NCBI RefSeq assembly: GCF_009905375.1
Contig: NC_133648.1
Location: 306,978,565-307,042,564 of the forward strand
Reading direction: 5' to 3'
Source: Apium graveolens
Lineage: Eukaryota > Streptophyta > Magnoliopsida > Apiales > Apiaceae
Length of the DNA stretch: 64,000 nt
Position 1 is the stretch's first letter. The number at the start of each line of letters is the position of its first letter. This document shows positions 1 to 10,349 of the stretch, piece by piece. The notes beneath the pieces were generated by a model. That model searched no databases. It had not been told where the DNA came from and worked only from the letters and a program-made list of their open reading frames with translations. A program made the translations under genes and the position numbers.

Positions 1-22
1 ATGATTTATTTATTCCCTATCA
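1..22 (-). repeat. Tip of the 3' LTR of Tat element A
   Basis: These 22 bases are identical to the outer end of the LTR at 17006-17027. They read TGATAGGG on the minus strand, the expected TG start of an LTR. The rest of this LTR lies left of the window. Confidence 0.9.
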
Positions 23-37
23 TTTTCCCCTAACTTT
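23..37 (-). other. Polypurine tract of Tat element A
   Basis: On the minus strand this reads AAAGTTAGGGGAAAA immediately before the LTR start TGATAGGG. It is the plus-strand primer position of an LTR retrotransposon. Element B has a comparable purine run at 29263-29277. Confidence 0.85.
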
Positions 38-102
38 TGGGAAACAGTGACTAAGTTTCACAGAAGTTAGGCTCATTCGTTCCCTTACATGGTTTCGTTT
101 TT

Positions 103-135
103 GCGTAAAGTGTGGAGCGATCTACACATTTACAA
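103..135. other. 33-bp block conserved between the two Tat elements
   Basis: A core containing TAAAGTGTGGAGCG and CTACAC, then TTTACAA, occurs here and at 29387-29419 in element B with very few differences. Sequence on both sides has diverged beyond easy alignment. It contains a small imperfect inverted repeat (GTGTGG / CTACAC). Its role is unknown; it lies between the polypurine tract and the repeat-rich leader of the antisense gene. Confidence 0.7.
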
Positions 136-169
136 TGATTTTCTTTTATTCCTTTTATTCAGGAATTAT

Positions 170-425
170 CTTAATTTTTAGGAATTTTTCCCTTAATTCT
201 GGGATTTTTCCTTAATTTTCTGGATTTTTCCCTTAATTCTTGGATTTATCCTTAATTTTCTGGATTTTTCCCTTAATTCTGGGATTTATCCTTAATTTTC
301 TAGATTTTTTCCTTAATTCTGGGATTTATCTTAATTTTCTGGATTTTCCCTTAATTCTGGGATTTATCGTTAATTTTCTGGATTTATTCCTTATTTTCTG
401 AAAATATTAACATTTTTCAGAAAAT
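170..425. repeat. 40-bp minisatellite (about five copies)
   Basis: The words CCTTAATTCT and CCTTAATTTTCTGG alternate. CCTTAATTCT recurs at 191, 231, 271, 311 and 349, giving a 40-bp period (last step 38) made of two related half-units near 20 bp. Copies degrade towards 425. The array lies just inside the 3' LTR of element A. Confidence 0.85.
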
Positions 426-489
426 ATTTTAAGGAATCTCCTTAATTTTCTGGGAATATTCAGAATATAAAATCCTTTTTCCAGAAAAC

Positions 490-1144
490 ACATTTATCTT
501 TTCTTCCCTTTTTTTCTTTTTTTTTGTACCTGGCTCGACCAGGATCCTGGTCGAATTAGCCTCTGATGTGCCTTGGTCGAAGGAAATTCGAGGAGGATGC
601 ATTCGATCTCAAGTCCTGGTCGAATTTCGGCCAGGATTTTTGCCTTGTTGTTTTTTTTTCGACTAGGATTTTTCTTCCCTTTCGGTCAGGATTCTCGTTT
701 TTTTGACCGAATTAACCATCTTTTTAAGCCTTGATCGAAGCTAACTTCGAGGAGAAGTATTCGACCAAGATTTATTCTGGCATTCTGGTCGAATGAAATG
801 ACTATTTTAAATATATTTTTTCTTCCCTTTCGACTAGGAATTTTCGGTCAGGATTCGTTTCTTGACCGAATTAGCTCCCTTTTTTAGCCCTGGTACAGGC
901 CTATTCTACCTCAAGCATTTCGATCATAATTTACTTATGATTTCTGGTCGAGCTGGGTCAGGAATTTGTCACATATATTTTTTTGTAATTTCACATATTT
1001 GAATATGGGCCTTTAAACCCGGGCTGGACTTTTTTCACTGGGCCTGGATTCTCTTGGGCCAACCCTTTAGTGGGTTCTAACTTGGGCCTATATTTTAGGC
1101 TTTGTATTTTGGAAAACATTTAGGCCTCAAGCTGGGATTTTATT
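490..1144. repeat. Degenerate TCGACCAGGAT-type repeats in the element A 3' region
   Basis: Variants of TGGTCGAATT, TCGACCAGGAT and TTGACCGAATTA recur on both strands with irregular spacing. They include a perfect 18-bp palindrome CGACCAGGATCCTGGTCG at 536-553. No coding potential is visible. Downstream (1000-1500) the sequence is rich in GGGCC and GCCCA words and open by chance in several frames, with no recognisable protein. Confidence 0.6.
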
Positions 1145-1500
1145 TTGGGCCTTGATTTTAGTTTTCCCACTCAATTTTTGGCCCTTTTCCTGGGCTTTAA
1201 GCCTGGGCTAGTTTATATTCTTCCAATCTGGGCCTTTTGCTCAGGCTTATTCTTAATTGGGCATCTTTCTGAACTGGGCTTTTTCATAGGCCCAATAATT
1301 CTTGGGATGGTCCCCATTTCTAAGCCAAACTTTAAGAACCTTCTGGAATTTTCGAGGTTTTTATGGAATTTTTCCAAATGTTTCTGGATTTTTCCAGAAA
1401 GTTTCCCAAAATTCTTCCAACACTCTGTAGAGCATTCCAGAATATTCCTGAATTTGGGCCCAAATGGGCTTTTCTAGGCCCATTTTCCCTTTTCTCCTCC

Positions 1501-1509
1501 TATATAAAT
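1501..1509 (+). promoter_or_regulatory. TATA box of the antisense accessory gene in element A
   Basis: TATATAAAT is followed by a long pyrimidine-rich leader (C/T-rich through about 1680) and an ATG at 1688. The leader composition (Y-patch-like) is typical of plant core promoters. It points away from the retrotransposon coding direction, so it would drive a plus-strand transcript. Confidence 0.6.
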
Positions 1510-1687
1510 GTGGGAGGAGTGTGTTTTCATTCACGCTCACCACTCTTCATTTCACACATCTTTTCTCAAATATTCTAACCTCCTCCTCTCTCAACTCTCC
1601 TCCCTTAGAAGTTTTTCCGGCAACTTCTTTAGCCTTTTCCGGCTTCCTTTTCCATTCAAGGTTTTCAGGTCCTTTCCAGCTTCATCA

Positions 1688-1957
1688 ATGGCTGATAAAA
1701 ATTCCGAGAAAGCGGCCAAGATAGCCTCGGCTTCAAAACGAGGTAAGGGTGTTGAAATTTCTTTTCTTGAGAACTTTGAATACTACCTTTCTCCTTGTAA
1801 AACCTCTAAGGTTATCCTTAAATCCTTCATCAGGTACACCCTAGGCTCAGGGCATATCAAGATACCATTTACTAATACCAAAATCATTGTCTATATACTT
1901 CTGAAAAATTTCCCCACTGATCCTTGAAGGTTGTTGTTACCTTAATCCTTTCCAATT
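1688..1957 (+). pseudogene. Antisense accessory gene of element A, 5' half (split exon)
   Basis: An open frame starts at the ATG at 1688 (MADKNSEKAAKIA...) and reaches KNFPTDP. There a single extra T near 1926 closes the frame with TGA, while the next frame continues as EGCCYLNPFQF. That block matches what normally precedes the domain continued at 8758 (FPFHPFIPHLLADL...), so the two halves are one exon separated by the chromovirus at 1958-8757. The protein type is the plant family named 'putative gypsy type transposon' (Pfam Transposase_28, PF04195). Despite the name it has no shown transposase activity and is known mainly as an extra ORF of Tat elements. Whether GTAAGG at 1743 is used as a donor is unclear; read-through fits the family better. 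Confidence 0.65.
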
Positions 1958-2599
1958 CATACTGTCAAAACTCATACTGTCCCTATTAAGGGTGAAATGC
2001 CAACCTTCATGCATTCCCCTATGGTTCATCTCAAGTTATCGAGGTTCTATCTTTAATTCCTCCTTTAAAAAGGTACTCGCATCCTTCCATGGGTAAATCA
2101 AGTCATATATCCCTGATAAGGGTATCTTATTCAATCATTTCCACCTTGATATTCTATACCAAATTTCATAATAATATCCTTATCCAAAATGAGGTCAATC
2201 CATATGGCCTCCAAAAGACAATAACGGTTATCCATTTTTCTTTCCTGATTTGGTAATGATAACAGGGATGTTCTGGAAGATATTGGTCGTATTCAACGTG
2301 AACTTCTTCTTAATAATTCGTCATTTACTTTTGTTGTTTATCTCAACAGTCATCTCAATGTTGGGATATCTTTCATACATGGCGTCTCCCTTTCTGGGTA
2401 TCAAGCCACCGATCTTACACTTCACATTCTTGAAGGTCACTTCCTTCATCCAATTTTCCTAATTTCTTACTTCCTTGTCTCCTCAGTCTATCTGCGTCTC
2501 ATTATTTATCCTTCGAACTATCTCAAGGTTTCCTCGAATCCTCCCAACTTACAGGGGATAAAATATATGTATCTCTTATGCCTTCAACCATCAATTTTA

Positions 2600-3230
2600 A
2601 CTCATGGTGAATCACCCTCATCCTGACGATTACATACTTTTCTATTTCTATTGCTACGAGTCTTTAGGGTTTCCTCATACCCAACTCCCTTATCATTCCT
2701 CAAACTCTATTGCCTTTATATTCCTTTCCACTTCAGTTTCTTTTTATTTTCCTTTCTCTTGCAATCATTTCATGAACCCACTAATCATTGACTTCGAACA
2801 TCACGTCGTTCTGGGATTCGTGTCCTTAGAACGAATCTTGACAGCTTCTACAATCTTAGATTCATAATTTATCATACTCGTCCGCCTTTGTTCTGGCTCT
2901 AAAGCTTTTACATTATCTCCATAACCTTGGGAATTACTTTCTCGAAAACAATTGACTGAACTTTAATCAGTTTATCATAACCTCTGGCTCCGTGCCTTTC
3001 TTGGTCTTTCACCAGCGGGTGGCCTCTCTCTTAGGAGGGTAAGTGACAAAAATAGTCTTTTGTGATTCATCCATCATTTAGAATCTCAAATGATTCCTAT
3101 ATTTCCTTTAGCCAGGCTCTCGCCTCTACTGGGTTCGCTTGTTCCTTGGAACTCTGAGAGCTTAGCGACTTAAAGATCCTGAAAGAATTTCCCACCGCAC
3201 TGTCTCCTCAGGGTGGTGGTTGGGGATAAT
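2600..3230 (-). pseudogene. Chromovirus gag remnant
   Basis: Read on the minus strand, short frames spell chromoviral gag hallmarks: a segment resembling EFQGTSEPVEARAWLKEI, then a RWWK-like word, then DEYDK. Each is separated by stops and frameshifts. No continuous ORF survives. The segment lies downstream of an RNase H fragment, the wrong order for an intact element. Confidence 0.6.
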
Positions 3231-3453
3231 AGTCTAAGTTCTTTTTTTTAGACAGGTCCATGAATTGCCCAATAGGAGTACCATCCTGGTTCTCCCTATC
3301 TTGTTCGACTTCTGTTTTCTCAGTATGAAATGTTTCAACCTTCTCCCATAATCGGGGTTATCTTATACGTTAAAAATCCTTGTTTTTCATTTCATTATAT
3401 TATTCTTTCTTTCTTGATGGTGACCTCCCTGACTATCACATTCAGGGTTTGCC

Positions 3454-4242
3454 CTAAATCTTATTCCTCGAACTATGGCTTTCATCTAAGATCTCGTCCT
3501 TAAGCTTTTGAATGTTTGGAACCAAAATTCTGTAGGAATACCTCATTATTGCCTTATCATCTTTCTCGGTATTAATTTCTTCTCCGGTCATTAGTTCTCT
3601 GCCTCTATTCATCACTTTTTCAAGGCACAATATGATCTTCTCCAATAATTCGAGCTGTATTGCAATCTCAAATAGCTTTTCGGTACCGGCTCCGGTTACC
3701 TTCACTTCTATTTCCATTTTCTCAAAATCTCTTATCAACTCTCCCAAAGACATTTTCATCTGGAGTCTCTCCTTTATACTAAGGGCATTAGCCACCATTT
3801 TGGCTTTCCTTGGATGATAAAGAATCTCATAATCGTAATCCTTGATTAGCTCTAACCACCTCCTCTGGCACATGTTGAGCTCTTTCTGCGTGAAAATGCA
3901 CTAGAGCACTTATGGCTTGTGTAAATCTCGCACTTCTCTCCATACAAGTAGTGCCTCAATCTTTAGGGCATAACTATTGCCATGAGCCCAAGCTCATGGG
4001 TGGGGATATCGAATTTTATATTCCCTTAATTATCTTGACACGTACGCGATTACCTTGTTGTGCTTTATAAGAAGCACCCTAATTTCCTTATGCGAAGCGT
4101 CACTATACATCACAAATTCTCCTTTTCCATCCGGCAACGCCATCATAGGGGCCGTCACCAATCTTTGCTTCAGTTCTTAAAATCTTTTCTCACATTTCTC
4201 TGTCCATTCAAACTTCTCAGTCTTACGAGTAAGCCGCGTTAA
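3454..4242 (-). pseudogene. Chromovirus RNase H and linker fragment
   Basis: The minus strand carries a word like YSDASHKEIRVLLIK, then KVIAYVSR, and further on the continuous 139-codon frame at 3873-3454 starting MCQRRWLELIKDYDYEILYH and continuing to ILDESHSSRNKI. These match the gypsy RNase H of chromoviruses and the linker that joins it to integrase. The first half is broken by stops. Reverse transcriptase, which should precede it, is missing, and no integrase follows. It is a dead fragment. Confidence 0.75.
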
Positions 4243-4256
4243 AGGGGCTACTATCT

Positions 4257-4478
4257 TTACAAACTTGAACGAACCTCCGGTAGTGACCGGCCAATCCTAC
4301 CTCTGGTAGTCACTCTGACTACGGTCATTAATTCCTTATCGATCACCTCTTCAGTCTTGTTAGGATCCTTTACAAAATCCTCCTCAACAACAATCCTGTC
4401 TAGGACAACATCCTCAACCGCTACATCCTCAATATGAACACCATTTGGTCCCTCGTTAGGACGTTCTATCGGATCCAC
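4257..4478 (-). pseudogene. Acidic 73-codon frame of the chromovirus body
   Basis: A 73-codon minus-strand frame (MDPIERPNEGPNG...) rich in E, D and V lies between the primer-binding site and the RNase H fragment. Such acidic segments occur near the N-terminus of some plant gypsy gag proteins, but no defining motif is present. It is kept as part of the decayed element, not as a gene. Confidence 0.35.
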
Positions 4479-4723
4479 AATCTGATCTCCAATAAGTAAT
4501 AAACATCATCGCGTTATTGCTCCTCAACCTCAGGGTTCGGAGTCCCGCTACCATATACGATAACGAACTACGCTACTATCACGATATTTATAAGGGTTCC
4601 CATAAGGGTTTTAACTGTCAGTACTACGTTAGGTAGCCCGACTATGAACTTGGCAAGAGTTCTTATTATCTTAGTGAACTTATTATTTTAACGTCACATC
4701 ATCTCTGAGGTTTATAACGCTTA

Positions 4724-4735
4724 GCTCTGATACCA
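4724..4735 (-). other. Primer-binding site, tRNA-Met type, of the chromovirus
   Basis: The minus strand reads TGGTATCAGAGC four bases after the LTR end GGTGTTACA at 4740. This is the standard initiator-methionine tRNA primer site of chromoviruses. It fixes the LTR as the 5' one and the orientation as minus. Confidence 0.9.
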
Positions 4736-6505
4736 TTTCTGTAACACCCCCAAATCCGGGGTCGGGGATTCGGGTTGTCACGAGTTCCATTTCCCTTATC
4801 AATACTTAATCTTAACCGTCAACCAACTACTGCGTACTGTGAGCCCACAATATACACACACACACCACAAGTTATAGTCTCAGAGATGAATACCAAAAAT
4901 AACACAAGTCATTTTATTCCACAATTATAAACCATTTCACCTTAAAAAGGGTTTCTGAATAATTTACATATTCCTTGCCATTATTACAATTCATAAATAT
5001 ACATAAGTCTGGTACATCAAAAGTTGAAAGCCTAGCCTATTGGTAGATCCTACCTCAGCTACAACGACATCAACGCCTACAGGAAACTGCGGAACGTTTC
5101 CTATCCGCTCGCCAATTGGGAGCTTGATCCTGTTCATCTTGTCTATCTGTTGTTGTGTGATGAAAAAAGAAAGCAAGGGTGAACAACAAGCCCACCGAAA
5201 TAATATGTATAATAATTAACAATATATGAGCATTCTCATAGTACTCATGAAAGTCTTGGTCAAGAAGAAATGAACCAAGTTTGATATCTTAACGCGATCA
5301 AGTCGCAAAATATTCAGTATATAAGTATATATACTTTCAAAATCTTAGAATCCTCTTCCATGCATAATATACATAGAGTTCCAGTTTATAACTGTATAAA
5401 AATATCGTAGCAAGGTGATCTCATATATCTAACCTTGTCTCAACGTTTTTCTGAAAATATTTGTCATGCATAAGATAATCATTAACCAGATATAAGTTGA
5501 AAAGGTGAAGTTACGAGATACTCCAATATACTTATATCTTTTCCGAATACTACTTGAGCTACCACCGTTCAAGGTATAATCAGTTTCAAAAGTTCATCAC
5601 ATAGATGAGACTACAAGATAAGATTTAAATAGATTCAATCTTTGAAATATTATTGAATGAAATGAAGTTACGAGATACTTCATTAAGTCCCGATATATAT
5701 ATATATATATCCATATATATCTCTCATACATTTCGTAAAAACCTCTGTCATGTAAAGTATGAACAGAGTTATAATATCCAATGAATTTGGAAAGAAAAGA
5801 ATTTTGGCATAAACCCGATATCTTGCTGATCAGGCAAAGATACCAATAAGTAACCTTTTCTACTAGTAGATGGATGAATCCCCAACCGGTCATCACCCTG
5901 GCCACATTGGGACCTTGTGCTGGACCGCCACCGGCCTCTTATGCGTTGATGGACTGCCACCCAGCCACTTACACTTTGATAGACCGTACCCAGGCCTGTC
6001 GTTTATGCCGACTCAATTAGATGGACTTACTTCCCGAAAATTGGGCAAGTAATCAAATTGTTTTCCCAAAACAGCAACCTCATTGCGAATATAAAATACA
6101 CCACAGAGCCGGATCCCTTAGATTTTTGAGCGAATATTCAAGTCTCCTTCGAAAGGAAGATCTTAAATCTGAAAACGAGTTTTGGGATCCGCTCTAACTT
6201 TTAAAATCATTTTGAAGACTCGAAAATATTTTTAAGAATGTTTGGAGTAATGCTGATTTAATGAAATAAATCACTCCCGATATATTAGAAAATATCTGAA
6301 TATTATTATTTAAATAATATTCCCATAAGGATAATCCTTATAAAAATAATTGAAGTAGAAGTTTTAAAACTTATACTTGAAATGAATAATATATAACCAA
6401 AGATATACTTATACGAAAGTACGATCTTTATTTGAATAATCGAAAATAAGTTTGATTATCGAAATATTATTCTTTAATAAAATAAAGAATATTATTTAAT
6501 AAAAG

Positions 6506-6605
6506 AAGCGGAGTCATAAGTCCTCGAATGAATATTCAAAATAATATTCATTTTATAAAATAAGCGGAGTCATAAGTCCTCGAATGAATATTCAAAATAA
6601 TATTC
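6506..6605. repeat. Two tandem 56-bp copies inside the chromovirus LTR
   Basis: The segment containing AAGCGGAGTCATAAGTCCTC then GAATGAATATTCAAAATAAT starts at 6506 and again at 6562. The second copy is incomplete. An AT-rich stretch with many ATATTC words surrounds it. Confidence 0.85.
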
Positions 6606-6664
6606 ACTAAATAAAATAAAGTTATCGAATAAACCTTATTCGATTAATAGTTTTGAAAACTATA

Positions 6665-6666
<2 letters not shown>

Positions 6667-6699
<33 letters not shown>
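6667..6699. repeat. (TA)n microsatellite
   Basis: An uninterrupted run of TA dinucleotides lies inside the chromovirus LTR. Confidence 0.95.
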
Positions 6700-6703
<4 letters not shown>

Positions 6704-8757
6704 CTCGGGAACATCGACTCCTGGTTTAGAAAATATTCACCTTTGGGTCCCCTATACTAAGGGTATACGCAACTATTGCTTATCTCTAGCATAGGTATTA
6801 TGCAACTTATAAGCATTTGAATCAACAATTAGATATCAAGATTACGAAACAGGCATGCATATATACCATATCAGCATGCTCCAATATATCGCAAGATTTG
6901 CTAATAATAATCATGCACTTATCACAAGATAATGCATATGCATATATACATCACAACAACAGTATAACAGGTAGAAAACTTGCCTGAGTGCTCCCGGATA
7001 GACTTAAGCTTAGAGTGGGTCCGATAACCTATGAACAATAACATAAGTCAAAATTAAACCCCGGTCGCTTAAGAAACTAGACTTTAACCAATTGAACCCT
7101 AACGTTCGCTTTTGCGCTTAGCGATTCACTTAAGTCGCTCGAGTACCCTCGGCTCCACCATTTTTAATAAATTAACCATTAAGAATTTTAAGGCGATTCT
7201 TTCGCGAGTACCCTACCAACTGCCTAGTCCACTTTAAATAATTGATTCATACTCCAATTAGTCATTTAAAGGCCTTAACCAAGGTTTCAAAGTAAGGCGA
7301 GGGGTAATGGTTCGTTCGCGAAACACCGTTACTTAAAATGGTCGTTTCTCCTAAACCGTACATCGGATTCAAGCGAACCACACATCAAAACGAAGCTCGT
7401 AACATGAACTATCTAAACATGGCAATGGTAAGAATCTAACAGTGAGTTCACGGGTCCTGAAGGTAAGAACAAAACAGTCTAAGGTAAATCGGGCATTACA
7501 ACGTTTATGTTTACGCGATTTCCAATTTAATTAACACTCTAAATTATCATCAATTCACTCACAACCACCAATACAACAATATTCAACCATCATACTACAA
7601 ACTCAGTCCCCAACTCCAAGTTTTACCAATTTATCCAACCAATCAAAGACCTAATATTCAAAACCAATACAAATCCACCAAAACTACTTATAATCAAAGA
7701 TCAAGCCTTAATACTAATAATGCTTCAATAAAACTTAATGGAATCATAAAATCAAAGCTAGGGTTTTAAGTTGATACCTTCCTTGGTAGGTGTTAAGTTT
7801 CTAGGAAGCCTTAGGGAGCCTTAATCTAACCTTTTACAAGCTTGATCTTTCCAAAGAAATCAAGAACACAAAGTTAGGTTTTGAAGTTTCTAAAAGTCCA
7901 ATTTAAAGAACTGTAAAAATGAGGATCTTACCATGATTATTTTGACGAGACTTGTGAACAAGAGTTGTAGGTCATCTCAATACCTTTCCAACGAGTTATA
8001 GAACACAACATTTGAGTGAGTATTGAAGGAGATATGGTAGTTTGAAGTTGCTACTCTGGTTTTGGCCGAGAGCAAGGGAAGAAAAAGTGAAGTAAAAATA
8101 TTTCTAGTTTGATTAAATGATTTGTGTGGTGTTTAGCTTGGTTACTTCCTTTGTTGTTAATTAGATTGTTATCATGGTAAAAATTGTGTGGCTCACAATC
8201 AATCAACCAATCCCTCCATTTGTCATGCTTATGTCACCATGCCTATGTCATCTTTCTCATGTCATCCTCTTACACTTGTCTTCTTCTTGTTGGTGTGATG
8301 ACATCATCATCCACTAACCTCATTGATTAACCCCTAATTACTTGGATAATGACCACTTATCTGTTATACGGTTCGCTTAACTTTCGTTCTCGTTTATCTT
8401 TTGAGGGATTATACTTGGGATCTTATTACTTAGGTTCCCCTAAACCTTTCTCAATATTTTATATTCCTTTTATGATCCTCTCTAAAAATCCTTGAATTTA
8501 AATCATTTTTATCATGTTACCTTATACTCAATTCTTTCGGTATTTGGTAGATTTTCGGGAAAAATCAAAGTGTTCGAATTTGGATTCTGACGATCTTTAC
8601 ATACACTTATTTACTTTATGGAATACTAATACGATCTTAGAATTTCCATAACAGTACTCCTATATAGTGAGGTCTGATAATTTTCCTTAATCAGCATCAT
8701 CAGCAAAAGTTACTATTCATCAGGGTTTCAAAAATTCCAAAAATTGGGGTTATTACA

Positions 8758-10349
8758 GTTCCCTTTCCATCCCTTCATTCCTCACCTTCTAGCTGATTTA
8801 CAAATAAACCCATGTCAGCTTCCTCCAAACGCTTGGAGAAATATATTATGTTTTATGGTTTGCTGCCTTAGGGAAGGTTTTCCCCTATCCGTAGCTGTTT
8901 TTAGGAAAGTTTTTCAATATTACAATAGCGCTTCTGGTAATTGTGGTTGGGTTTATGTCAAACAAAGGCCCAAATGTAAGCATATCTTTAACGGCGCCTC
9001 CATTCCTGATAATAACCAAAATTGGAGGAATAGTTTCGTCGGGTTACGTTGGGAGAATGACGACTGGGGCACACTCTTCAGATCTTCCTTCGAGAAGGTT
9101 AGTGATGGTAGCCTCAAATTCATTCACTTAACTCACGAGGAAACTAATATTTATAATGAGCTTACTCGGGATGACGGCACTACTACCAGCTGGACTCTCT
9201 TAGAGGAGTTCTCCCTCATTCATGTGGGACTATCCTCTGTTTCTCAACAGGGTATTTTTCTTCCCTTCTCAATTTTATTTCATTTCATGCATTATTGACA
9301 CCACTTATTTTATTTTTTATCTTGTCTTGCAGCTACCAAGGAGATCAATGAGGATAACGTGCCCCTCATTGAGGAAACTGCTAGAATGAAGAAAGCTCTC
9401 CTTGCGGGTCTAGACACTCGAGGAAAGGCCACGGAGCCTATCTTCTTGAGGAAACACAAGGAGCCCATGGGGGAGGCTTCAGCTGAGGGAGCTGAGGGCC
9501 ACAGTGCTCCTATTACTGCTGCTGCTCCTGCTGCTGCTGCTATAGGCGCCTTCCAGCCTCTCTGGGGATTCCGTCGAGGGGATACCGTGGTGGGATCCAC
9601 CAAGCATGCCTGGGATTGGTCCTATCATGGCGTGACTCCCAAAGATTTCACTGGCATGGTGGCCACCCCTGACCTAGAGAGGATAAAGCTCATGGGAGCT
9701 CAATCTCTGGCTTCAAAATGACCTTTTATTGAATTTATCTTTCTTACTTGTAGCATTCACTTGCCTTATATTTTTGTTAATTGTTTCATTTCAGTCTAGC
9801 GCCTATTTTTAAGGCGCTGTGAGGCAAGCCGAGTCATGGAAGCGGGCTTCTGACAAGGCTGACAATGCCCTCAGGAGGCAGCAGAAGAAGTATGCTGCTC
9901 TAGAGAAGAAGTTCAAGCGCAAGGAGGAAGAACTCGGAGAATCTAACTCCGAGCTGGTGGTGCTTCGGGACAAGAAGGATAAGGCTATAGATAACTATCT
10001 GGACTCGGAGGAGTTTGCCCAGTCCATGAGGATAAGGGATGACTCAGTCTTCCCCGGGTTTTTTAGGAATGGTTGGGACACGACCATTGGGACCGTGAAC
10101 GAGGCTTGTCCTGATATTAACCCGACGGACTATGTCTGCCCTGATGACGAGGCTTTGCTGCAGAGGTTTCGCACTCGAGTAGTTGTCTCGGATCAAGTCC
10201 CTCGGGACCCGCTTCTTCCTCCTCCTCCCAAGTCTTCTTCCAGGTCTGCTGAGGACGACATCTCTTCCTCCTCCTCCGAGACGACAGAGACTTCTAGCGA
10301 GAGCGGAGGGGATGACGATATGGATGTCGAGGGCACCTCAGCTCCTTAG
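8758..10349 (+). pseudogene. Antisense accessory gene of element A, 3' half (Transposase_28-type, spliced)
   Basis: This continues the exon broken at 1957. Exon 8758-9251 encodes the domain core (QLPPNAWRNILCFMVCCL, then SVAVFRKVFQYY, then WRNSFVGLRWENDDW). It is followed by a GT-AG intron to 9333 that keeps phase (G + CT = Ala). Exon 9333 to about 9718 ends in an Ala-rich segment. Exon 9795-10349 encodes a charged coiled coil (ADNALRRQQKKYAALEKK...) and an acidic Ser-rich tail, stopping at 10347-10349. Defects: the second donor near 9718 has lost its GT, and TAA interrupts the last exon near 9810. It runs opposite to gag-pol, an arrangement known for extra ORFs in Tat elements. The function is unknown. 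Confidence 0.7.

Larger units (their letters stand above)
1958..8757 (-). mobile_element. Rearranged chromovirus (Tekay/Del-like) nested in element A
   Basis: On the minus strand a TGTAATAACCCC...GGTGTTACA long terminal repeat (8757 to 4740) is followed after four bases by a tRNA-Met primer site (TGGTATCAGAGC), then decayed coding sequence. An RNase H fragment (4242-3454) precedes a gag fragment (about 3230-2600), the reverse of normal order, so the body is rearranged or made of two insertions. No second LTR is present. The left edge is placed near 1957, where the interrupted exon of the accessory gene stops; this edge is uncertain by tens of bases. Confidence 0.75.
4740..8757 (-). repeat. 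Very long (about 4.0 kb) 5' LTR of the chromovirus
   Basis: The plus strand begins TGTAACACCCCCAAATCCGG and ends AATTGGGGTTATTACA, so both ends are TG...CA with near-inverted ends typical of Tekay/Del LTRs. The primer site abuts the inner end, and the interrupted exon of the accessory gene resumes right after the outer end at 8758. No protein of note is encoded. Inside are AT dinucleotide runs (near 5695 and 6667-6699) and two tandem 56-bp copies at 6506-6605. With only one copy visible, the length is inferred from ends and context, not from a pairwise match. Confidence 0.75.

Noticed and set aside
1145..1477. 110-codon plus-strand open frame, hydrophobic and Phe/Leu-rich
   Set aside because: It lies in the repeat-rich 3' region of element A upstream of the TATA box, shows no family motif, and reflects TTT/TTC-rich composition.
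2250..2867. Two plus-strand open frames of 70 and 87 codons
   Set aside because: They are antisense to decayed chromovirus sequence and contain no recognisable domain.
9310..9603. 97-codon minus-strand frame over the Ala-rich exon
   Set aside because: It is the complement of GCTGCT-type codons of the accessory gene, a composition shadow.
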